From: Alphaproteobacteria bacterium
GTDB lineage: Bacteria; Pseudomonadota; Alphaproteobacteria; RF32; CAG-239
Assembly: GCA_017471705.1 (NCBI GenBank)
Contig: JAFUSH010000007.1
Coordinates: 1 to 50,811 of the forward strand
Direction: 5' to 3'
Length of the DNA: 50,811 nt
This document shows positions 32,594-38,741 of this stretch, piece after piece. Numbering within the stretch: position 1 is the first letter of the stretch; every line of letters begins with the position of its first letter. The position numbers were made by a program, and so were the translations under genes. A model generated the notes under the pieces. The model was not told the origin of the DNA. It worked only from the letters and a program-made list of their open reading frames with translations, and ran no database searches.

Positions 32594-34620
32594 AAAAATT
32601 GTGGCAAAATTTGCAAAAGACCGTAATCGACAACTTTCTTGCCGAAGAGTTTCGTTTGTTAGCAACAATTCCTTTTTTATTTGCTTTGGGAATCGGCATT
32701 TACTTTTCCTTGCCGTTTGAACCTTCAATATGGCTGAGTTTGGGTATTTTTGAATTATGGTTGCTGATTTTCTATCTTTGCCGCTATAAAAATATGCATT
32801 ATTTTTTCATCGGCGGATTAATTATACTGAGCGGATTTTTAAATATTCAGGCTCACACAATATATCAAAAGCAATATACTGAAAAAATACCTATGCAAAG
32901 GCTTACTTATTTACGCGGTCAAATTAAAGATATTTCTCTCTCCGGCAAAGGTAAGATTCGTCTGCTTTTACATAATGCGTCAGACTATGATAATCAGCTC
33001 AAGGGAAATTTCCGTATAACTCTGAACTCGCAAAATCCGGAAATATCCGTGGGCAAATGCGTGGAAACAGCCGCCACACTTTTCCCTAACCGCAGGCTTC
33101 CCGTATTAAACGGTTTTAAGCTGGACAGAAAATACTTTTATGACGGTTTAAGCGCAACCGGATACGCAAACAGCGAAGTTTTTATTATAGATTGTCCGCC
33201 TCAAAGCAGCACCGATTTTATATCATCAATAAATAAAATACGGCAACAAATAATAGGCTATATCGGCAGGATTTTACCCAACGGACAAGCCGGAGTTGCC
33301 GATGCATTGCTCGTCGGTGAAAAAACGCACATACCGCCGCAAATCACCGATAATTATCGTAATTCCGGTTTAGCACACTTTTTATCGGTATCGGGATTAC
33401 ATTTGGGCGCTATCGCCGCTTTGGTATTTTTTATGGTGAGATTTTTAATATCTTTGTTCCCTTTCTGGGCTTTAAGAGTAGATTCCAAAAAAATTGCCGC
33501 TTTGATTGCCGTTTTATTCAGCGGTTTATATCTTTTGGTATCAGGAATTGCCATTCCGGCGCAACGCGCCTTTATTATGACTACGGTAGTGCTGATTGGT
33601 ATAATTTTTAATCGCCAAGCGATTTCTATGCGTATGGTTAATTTTGCGGCGTTGGTGATTTTGATAATAAAACCGCAAACTTTGATTTCGGTTAGTTTTC
33701 AGATGTCGTTTGCTGCGGTTTACGCTCTGGTGGCATTTTATGAAACCTATGCGGGAAAACTGTCTCGTTTTGCACCCAGACATAATGTTCTGCTCAAAAT
33801 CTTATGGTATTTATGCAATTTGGTTTTGGCGGATTTTATCGCCAGTATGGCAACATTGCCTTTTTCGCTGTATCATTTTCACCGTGCTGCTGTTTATACA
33901 AGTTTAGGTAATTTATCAGCCGGTCCGATAATTGCTTTTTGGATTATGCCGGCAGTTCTTTTATGTTTAATGACTTTACCGTTTCATTTAGCCTATTATC
34001 CGCTGAAAATTCTGGGAAACGGTATTGCAATAATAAACAATATAACCGATTGCGTATCAAATTTGCCTCATAGCATTTGGCACGAAAGCATTCCGTTTTA
34101 CGGATTGATTTTGATAATTTGCGGAGCATATTGGCTGTGTATTTGGCAGCAATCTTGGCGGCGTTGGGGAATATTACCAGTTATTATCGGAGCATTGAGT
34201 ATATTTCAGCCGCAACCGGCGCCTGATATGGTATTTTCAGATAATCTGACAGATATTGCCGTCCGCGACAGCAACCGGAATATGGTGTGGCTGCCTTATA
34301 AACGTAATACTTGGGTGCAAAATATTTGGGAAGAAAATTTGAATGTTGCCGATATGGGTAAAAAACAACAAAAACAGTTTAAGCAATCATTGAACGGCAG
34401 TGAATTACAAAAAATTGATGATATTGATTTAAAATGCAGCGATAAAGGCTGTATTTATAAAGATATGATAGAATTTACACCTCGGATTTCATTAAAAATC
34501 AAAGGAGTTACAAATAATATTTCAAGCGGAGGATATATTTACCTCAATGAAAAAATAAATCTGCAATTTTTTGACGATTACCGAAACTGCCGTCCGTGGC
34601 AAAGTTGTTATAAATATTGA
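32590..34620 (+). CDS. comEC: ComEC/Rec2-type DNA uptake channel protein
   Basis: 676 aa from ATG 32590, which overlaps the lpxB stop (ATGA). Membrane helices lie near residues 20-75, followed by a soluble OB-like DUF4131 region. The competence domain has ALLVGEKTHIPPQITDNYRN, GLAHFLSVSGLHLGAIAAL, LVSGIAIPAQRAFIMT and SFQMSFAAVYALVAFYE, with about eight further helices to residue 530. The end is a short polar domain without the HxHxDH metallo-beta-lactamase motif; many alphaproteobacterial homologues also lack it (from general knowledge). It moves single-stranded DNA across the inner membrane in transformation. No other com gene is in the window. Confidence 0.88.
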   Translation: MKKLWQNLQKTVIDNFLAEEFRLLATIPFLFALGIGIYFSLPFEPSIWLSLGIFELWLLIFYLCRYKNMHYFFIGGLIILSGFLNIQAHTIYQKQYTEKIPMQRLTYLRGQIKDISLSGKGKIRLLLHNASDYDNQLKGNFRITLNSQNPEISVGKCVETAATLFPNRRLPVLNGFKLDRKYFYDGLSATGYANSEVFIIDCPPQSSTDFISSINKIRQQIIGYIGRILPNGQAGVADALLVGEKTHIPPQITDNYRNSGLAHFLSVSGLHLGAIAALVFFMVRFLISLFPFWALRVDSKKIAALIAVLFSGLYLLVSGIAIPAQRAFIMTTVVLIGIIFNRQAISMRMVNFAALVILIIKPQTLISVSFQMSFAAVYALVAFYETYAGKLSRFAPRHNVLLKILWYLCNLVLADFIASMATLPFSLYHFHRAAVYTSLGNLSAGPIIAFWIMPAVLLCLMTLPFHLAYYPLKILGNGIAIINNITDCVSNLPHSIWHESIPFYGLILIICGAYWLCIWQQSWRRWGILPVIIGALSIFQPQPAPDMVFSDNLTDIAVRDSNRNMVWLPYKRNTWVQNIWEENLNVADMGKKQQKQFKQSLNGSELQKIDDIDLKCSDKGCIYKDMIEFTPRISLKIKGVTNNISSGGYIYLNEKINLQFFDDYRNCRPWQSCYKY

Positions 34621-34638
34621 AAATCTGAAATATTCTGC

Positions 34639-34667
34639 TTGCCAAATGATTTTTTTTAACATAATAT
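34639..34667 (+). promoter_or_regulatory. Promoter for tRNA-Gly
   Basis: TTGCCA (34639-34644), 17 bp, TAATAT (34662-34667), 15 bp before the tRNA. The -35 box also falls in a TGCTTGCC/GGCAAGCA inverted repeat. Confidence 0.6.
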
Positions 34668-34682
34668 TCCGGCAAGCACAAT

Positions 34683-34756
34683 GCGGATGTAATTCAATGG
34701 TAGAATAGAAGCTTCCCAAGCTTATAACGGGGGTTCGATTCCCCTCATCCGCTCCA
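34683..34756 (+). tRNA. tRNA-Gly(CCC), CCA encoded
   Basis: Acceptor GCGGATG pairs perfectly with CATCCGC. The anticodon loop TTCCCAA gives CCC. The T arm is GGGGG-TTCGATT-CCCCT (one wobble). Discriminator T and CCA follow at 34753-34756. Confidence 0.95.
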
Positions 34757-34817
34757 ATAAACCGCCGAAAGGCGGTGTTTTTATTGGAGCAAATAAACAA
34801 CTTGAATCGAACCCCCG
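34728..34817 (+). repeat. Extended inverted repeat: tRNA-Gly T arm, CCA-pairing terminator, inverted T-arm copy
   Basis: CGGGGGTTCGATTC in the T arm (34728-34741) has a perfect 14-bp inverse copy at 34804-34817. Inside it, GCTCCAATAAA (34751-34761, containing the tRNA CCA) pairs perfectly with TTTATTGGAGC (34780-34790) around CCGCC-GAAA-GGCGG and a T-run. Confidence 0.85.
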
Positions 34818-35039
34818 AGAGGGCGCGAACATATGGTTGAACGCTTTAATGCGTGAAACCTGTGAGCGGTGCAGTTTTCTTAGTGAAAAAACAAGCGACA
34901 GCGCAGATTTTGAACTTAGAAAACAAACTAAAAGATTCCCCTCATCCGCTCCAATAAACCGCCGAAAGGCGGTGTTTTTATTGGAGCAATAAACAACTTG
35001 AATCGAACCCCCTCATCCGCTCCAATAAACCGCCGAAAG
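34737..35039 (+). repeat. Two and a half direct copies of the tRNA-Gly 3' end plus terminator
   Basis: Copy 1 is 34737-34815, copy 2 is 34934-35011 (one base shorter, period 197 bp) and copy 3 is a truncated piece at 35008-35039 stopping after CCGCCGAAAG. Each starts in the tRNA T arm and carries CCA. The stretch between copies 1 and 2 (34816-34933) has no credible gene and contains AGCGACAGC at 34894. Apart from the tRNA, nothing else is seen in 34757-35090. Confidence 0.85.
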
Positions 35040-35090
35040 TGAATTGCACTCCGAAAGTTGTACAGTTCAAAATGGCGTTTTTTTTATCGG

Positions 35091-35711
35091 CTATTTTGCA
35101 ATTTTATTCAGCCACGCATTAATTTTATTTGATATCTGCGGTTTATATTTTTCTTCCATATTATTAAAATTCTCGCTCTGTAATATTTCGGCATTTTGCG
35201 CCTTATCGGCAAAATCCTTGAAAAACGAACCGAAATTGCTTCCCTGAGTAGAGAACGGCACTGCATTTTTATTTTTGAAATCAAATTTATTCAAAAAACT
35301 GTATAAAGCCGGAGCCATCGTATACCACCACACAGGAGCCCCCACAAATATTACATCATAATCGGAAGCATCCGGTAACACATTATTTTTGAGCTCCGGA
35401 TAATTTTGGGAAGTCAATTCCTGTTTACTTTTCATATAAACCGACGGAGAAGAATATGTTTCCGCAGTTTCAATTTCATATAAATCTGCATTTGTTTTTT
35501 CGGCGATTTGCAAAGCAATATCTTTGGTATGTCCGCTTAAAGAATAATATACCACTAAAACTTTTCCTAAATTTGCCTGCAAAGCAACATCATTAGAAAA
35601 ATTATTCATTTCTGCCTTATTTTTAGCCTTAACCTTATACAAGTGATAAATACTTGCACCGCCTGCCAATAAAATTATCAAACCAACAAAGTAAAAAAAC
35701 ATTTTTAACAT
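35091..35711 (-). CDS. Membrane-anchored flavodoxin
   Basis: 206 aa. One N-terminal membrane helix (about 4-22, FFYFVGLIILLAGGASIY) is followed by a flavodoxin domain. The FMN phosphate loop VVYYSLSGHTKDIA (53-66) and the isoalloxazine loops APVWWYTMAPAL and STQGSNFG are in place. Electron carrier or FMN-dependent reductase, resembling the soluble flavodoxins that sit beside oxidoreductases, but with an anchor. The helix could also be an uncleaved signal. An AGGAG SD lies 7 nt before the ATG. Isolated gene, divergent from the 35864 cassette. Confidence 0.85.
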   Translation of the reverse strand: MLKMFFYFVGLIILLAGGASIYHLYKVKAKNKAEMNNFSNDVALQANLGKVLVVYYSLSGHTKDIALQIAEKTNADLYEIETAETYSSPSVYMKSKQELTSQNYPELKNNVLPDASDYDVIFVGAPVWWYTMAPALYSFLNKFDFKNKNAVPFSTQGSNFGSFFKDFADKAQNAEILQSENFNNMEEKYKPQISNKINAWLNKIAK

Positions 35712-35800
35712 CGCATATCTCCTTTTCTTATTAGATAAATTCTCTGAATATCGTTGTCAATAGTAAATGCAAAAGTCATAATCCGTAAAATACAAATGCA

Positions 35801-35829
35801 TTGACAAAATATCCCGTTTATGGTATTCG
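35801..35829 (+). promoter_or_regulatory. Promoter of the 35864 cassette
   Basis: TTGACA (35801-35806), 17 bp beginning AAAT, TATTCG (35824-35829). Confidence 0.55.
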
Positions 35830-35863
35830 CTTTACAGAAAATAATATAATAAATACTACAATT

Positions 35864-36481
35864 ATGGAAAAATTAATATCGGGAATTGTCGGTGTTATTA
35901 AGCAAAACATCGGCGGCAGTATGTCAGTTGAAGCTGAATATTATGTTCGGCGAAAATCTCTCGAAAAAGTAATGCTGAACGGCAAACTTTTTACCGTTAA
36001 CCGAAATGCGGAGTATGTTGACTTCTTTGAAGGAGATAGGATACGCATAGAAAGAAAGCGTTTGGTAAACCTGACTTTTGAAGAGTCCGGTACGACGCTC
36101 AAAAAAATCTTTACTCAAAAAGAATACGAAAAATTTGATAACTCTCTCGCCCCTCTCAGTTTTATGGGAATTATTGAAAAGGTCAACTATTTCGGCAACG
36201 TTATGGCGGCTCGCATAAGAGTTACTCGAAAGCGTCAAGAGGATAAGCGGAAAATTGATAAATCAATTTTAGTAATAAATTATTATCCTTCCGCCGAATT
36301 AAACGGAATGTATCGGCAGACTCGTTGCAATTTGGTCAAGCTGTCGGATGACGGTGAACACAAGATAACTTTGAATAAAGTTTTCAATCACTATCATACC
36401 CACAGCATTGTGGCAGTTATAACCGATACAAACTCCCGCAATCAGGCTGATGCCGACAACTTCACGAAACGCAATTGTTAA
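35864..36481 (+). CDS. Hypothetical protein with two OB-like halves, single-gene cassette
   Basis: 205 aa from ATG 35864, whose context TACAATTATG matches the other cassettes; an ATG at 35819 (YGIRFTE...) and a TTG at 35801 are less likely because they fall in the promoter. The protein appears to be two related beta-rich halves: LISGIVGVIKQNIGGSM...FFEGDRIRIERK and SFMGIIEKVNYFGNVMAARI...ILVINYYPSAELNG. The second half resembles the 281 protein. Very basic. A nucleic-acid-binding OB or SH3-like barrel is a guess from strand spacing. A strong terminator follows directly. Confidence 0.6.
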   Translation: MEKLISGIVGVIKQNIGGSMSVEAEYYVRRKSLEKVMLNGKLFTVNRNAEYVDFFEGDRIRIERKRLVNLTFEESGTTLKKIFTQKEYEKFDNSLAPLSFMGIIEKVNYFGNVMAARIRVTRKRQEDKRKIDKSILVINYYPSAELNGMYRQTRCNLVKLSDDGEHKITLNKVFNHYHTHSIVAVITDTNSRNQADADNFTKRNC

Positions 36482-36520
36482 AACAAACAGCTCTGTATTT
36501 TAAGCAGAGCTGTTTGTTTT
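36480..36520 (+). terminator. Terminator of the 35864 gene
   Basis: AAAACAAACAGCTCTG pairs perfectly with CAGAGCTGTTTGTTTT, overlapping the stop codon. Confidence 0.9.
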
Positions 36521-36552
36521 AATACCAAAATATTTATAATAGCAAAAAAATG

Positions 36553-36581
36553 TTGCAAATCATAAAAATGAATATTATAAG
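36553..36581 (+). promoter_or_regulatory. Promoter upstream of the tRNA-Ala duplication
   Basis: TTGCAA (36553-36558), 17 bp, TATAAG (36576-36581), same form as the tRNA-Lys promoter. It precedes the truncated tRNA copy, 266 bp before the intact tRNA. Confidence 0.6.
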
Positions 36582-36604
36582 GATAATGGTTGTGCCGGAT
36601 AATT

Positions 36605-36867
36605 GAAGCGACAGCAACCGCAGCGAATTTTGCAGACGAGTGTCCGAGCAACTGAATTATTATAAAAAAACAAAAGTATTGGGGATATAGCTCAGTTGGG
36701 CTGAATAAATAAAAACAACCTCAAAATGTTGTTTTTATTTGTTCAGGCGAAGTCTACTTAATGAGCAAGGGAAGCGACAGCAACCGCAGCGAATTTTGTA
36801 GACGAGTGTCCGAGCAACTGAATTATTATAAAAAAAACAAAAGTATTGGGGATATAGCTCAGTTGGG
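36605..36867 (+). repeat. Direct duplication of the tRNA-Ala 5' flank and 5' end (period 166-167 bp)
   Basis: 36605-36700 and 36771-36867 are near-identical. Each holds AAGCGACAGCAACCGCAGCG, then an AT-rich stretch and the first 20 nt of the tRNA (GGGGATATAGCTCAGTTGGG). In the first copy the tRNA stops there (36681-36700) and is followed by a 19-bp hairpin, CTGAATAAATAAAAACAAC with GTTGTTTTTATTTGTTCAG (36701-36746, one U:G pair). The second copy continues into the intact tRNA. No gene in 36521-36847. Confidence 0.85.
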
Positions 36868-36923
36868 AGAGCGACAGGTTCGCAATCTGTAGGTCGTCGG
36901 TTCGATCCCGATTATCTCCACCA
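36848..36923 (+). tRNA. tRNA-Ala(CGC), CCA encoded
   Basis: Acceptor GGGGATA pairs with TATCTCC and includes the G3:U70 alanine identity pair. The anticodon loop TTCGCAA gives CGC. The T arm is GTCGG-TTCGATC-CCGAT. Discriminator A and CCA follow at 36920-36923. Confidence 0.95.
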
Positions 36924-36995
36924 TTAAAACGAAAGACGGGGATTATCTCCGTCTTTTCATTTTAAATAATGAGGTATTGCATTGAAGCGACGACC
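36910..36995 (+). terminator. Terminator of tRNA-Ala with copied tRNA pieces
   Basis: AAAGACGG (36932-36939) pairs with CCGTCTTT (36949-36956) and the T-run follows. Its loop region repeats the tRNA end: GATTATCTCC occurs at 36910-36919 and again at 36941-36950. Further on, CGACGACC (36988-36995) is an inverse copy of GGTCGTCG (36892-36899) in the tRNA. Confidence 0.75.
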
Positions 36996-37025
36996 GTTGG
37001 TCGTTGGCTGGAGAAAGGATGATGA

Positions 37026-37331
37026 ATGGTAAAAATAAAATCAATACTTATAAAAATATATAAAAATCCTATATTTGACATATTGCTCCTCACCTTTAGT
37101 GGGACAATGTGTCTTTTTGCTGTAGCACTCAGAGACTGGTTGGGAGTATTAATTACTTGGTATCCTGTTAACCTATTTATCATTTATTGTTTTTACCGGA
37201 AAAAAATGAGTAAAGTTTTGCAAGAAACTTTAATTTTTATGATATCTTTTTGTTATCTGTTATACATATGGCAACCATTGTCAGATGGAACGATCAGCAA
37301 CGCAATCAGAGAAATGACAAGTAACAAATGA
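37026..37331 (+). CDS. Small hypothetical membrane protein
   Basis: 101 aa with three hydrophobic segments at about residues 14-34, 38-56 and 65-82; the N-terminus is basic (MVKIKSILIKIYK). An AAAGGA SD lies about 7 nt before this ATG. The ATG pair at 37020/37023 belongs to another frame that closes after 14 codons. No family recognised. It is followed by a frame-shifted coding remnant, so the end of the gene may itself be altered. Confidence 0.5.
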   Translation: MVKIKSILIKIYKNPIFDILLLTFSGTMCLFAVALRDWLGVLITWYPVNLFIIYCFYRKKMSKVLQETLIFMISFCYLLYIWQPLSDGTISNAIREMTSNK

Positions 37332-37611
37332 TGATATAGAAATTACAGGACAATACCAGCGTAATCCGACCATCTCCAGTCTAGCTGAGGTCGATGGAGC
37401 TTTAGATTTGCCAATTATACCTTTTAAAGCGCGAGGGTACACCACAGTTTGGGTAATGCAGTTAATGCCAACAAGTAACCGAAACAACACAACAGTGTTG
37501 CAAGACGAATCCCACCGAGCTCACCAACATAAGAAGGTCGCCTTGTGCGACTTTTTTTGTTGGAAAAGTATCCGAGGTGGCTCATCAAAACAATTCACCG
37601 GATTATTTTGA
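37318..37611 (+). pseudogene. Coding remnant without start, crossing an orphan tRNA end
   Basis: In the +2 frame relative to the 37026 gene, 97 codons are open after a TGA, beginning VTNDDIEITGQYQRNPTISS. The first 55 residues (to VWVMQLMPTSNRNN) look like real protein. The rest runs through the tRNA-like fragment and hairpin, so it is probably not coding. No start codon with an SD. It could be the displaced C-terminus of another protein. Confidence 0.35.
37506..37563 (+). other. Orphan tRNA 3'-end fragment with CCA-pairing hairpin
   Basis: 37506-37526 reads like half a T loop (CGAAT), T stem (CCCAC), acceptor strand (CGAGCTC), discriminator A and CCA, with no 5' tRNA part. It runs into a hairpin in which CCAACA (37524-37529) pairs with TGTTGG (37558-37563) around GGTCGC-CTTGT-GCGACT and seven T's, the same design as after tRNA-Gln. 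Confidence 0.5.
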
Positions 37612-37644
37612 TTTCACAGTTTTCAAAGTTTCTACCGACTGCCT

Positions 37645-38523
37645 TTATCGGTAATAAGTCTTTTTTATTTTTTCCACAAACTCATCGCGTAGTTCATTAT
37701 TATGGTTTTTAATTTTAATCATCGGTTCTTCGCCATCAGGATCATAATATTTTCCGGAAGCAACAAGCCATAAAATTTTATCCATTGCGAATGCGGTAAC
37801 TCCGTTATCTCTCGCCATTTTTTGCGCTTCTTCCAAAACTTCTTTATCGGTCAATTTTTTATAACTTATTTCTTTATTTTTAAAATTATTAATAATTTGT
37901 TCTATGAAGAAATGTATATGATCATCGGGTTTGGCATACTCCACGCATCCGATTTCTTTCAAAAAATCACACGCCAGTGCTTCTCCCATACCGTATATTT
38001 CACCGCTTATAAGATGAGGCAACGCCATACCATTGGGAAAATGCCCAATTATTGTTTCCAGCATATTTCTAAACTCTTTGACATCAGCAAAGCGCTTCAT
38101 AAACTTTGCCCCATCAACCACGGAGCGAGCAAAAGAATGCCAGAATCCGTTTTTGTTGGATTCTTCTACCCCAAACTCATCTACAAGTTTTCTGAATATT
38201 TCTTCACTGTTTCTTTCAGAAATTTTTTTATAATCATAATTGGAAAGAATCTTTTTAAATCGAACTTCCGTATCTGGATTATCAAACTTAATGACATTCG
38301 GCATCATATAGCGATTCTGACAACTTAACAATAATCGCACATATACATCCGTAAGTTTTGTGCTATCGCTTTTTATATTGTATTTTTCTACCGGCTTCAG
38401 TAATTTTTCGATTTTTTCTTGCGCTTTTTTAAAAACTTCTTTTTCGCCTTTTTGCTTATAGTATTCAACCAACTTTTGTTCTGCTTGTTTTTTTGCCTTT
38501 TCGAAAATACCGTGATACATCAT
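37645..38523 (-). CDS. HhH-GPD-like protein, possible DNA glycosylase fold
   Basis: 292 aa. The N-terminal 60 residues are a highly charged coiled coil (KAKKQAEQKLVEYYKQKGEK). The region LPHLISGEIYGMGEALACDF followed by LKEIG...AKPDDHIHFFIE (about 170-210) matches the shape of the helix-hairpin-helix plus Gly/Pro...Asp motif of base-excision glycosylases. The Asp of KPDDH would take the catalytic Asp position. No iron-sulfur cysteine cluster is seen. This is a motif-level inference. The SD AGGGAT is moderate. The gene lies alone between tRNA debris and the metallopeptidase remnant and is divergent from the latter. Confidence 0.6.
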   Translation of the reverse strand: MMYHGIFEKAKKQAEQKLVEYYKQKGEKEVFKKAQEKIEKLLKPVEKYNIKSDSTKLTDVYVRLLLSCQNRYMMPNVIKFDNPDTEVRFKKILSNYDYKKISERNSEEIFRKLVDEFGVEESNKNGFWHSFARSVVDGAKFMKRFADVKEFRNMLETIIGHFPNGMALPHLISGEIYGMGEALACDFLKEIGCVEYAKPDDHIHFFIEQIINNFKNKEISYKKLTDKEVLEEAQKMARDNGVTAFAMDKILWLVASGKYYDPDGEEPMIKIKNHNNELRDEFVEKIKKTYYR

Positions 38524-38680
38524 ATCCCTATCTCCCTATAATCGGAATTTCCAGTGCCGTAACTTATATTAATCAAGTTTTTTTATAAAATACAACAATT
38601 TAAAATATATGGCAAAATCAAACATATATGTTACGATTGGTTGGTTGTTTTTTATTGTCTTTCATCTATAAAAATTTTTA

Positions 38681-38709
38681 TTGCAAAACGGACAAAAAAA
38701 TATTACAAT
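38681..38709 (+). promoter_or_regulatory. Promoter of the secreted metallopeptidase gene
   Basis: TTGCAA (38681-38686), 17 bp, perfect-spacing TACAAT (38704-38709). Confidence 0.65.
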
Positions 38710-38741
38710 ACCGACAGTAGGATTGATATTAAAGGCATAAA

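Noticed and set aside
34522-34800. Minus-strand 92-codon ORF across tRNA-Gly (GADEGNRTPVISLG)
   Set aside because: Antisense of the tRNA and the comEC end; a known spurious ORF type.
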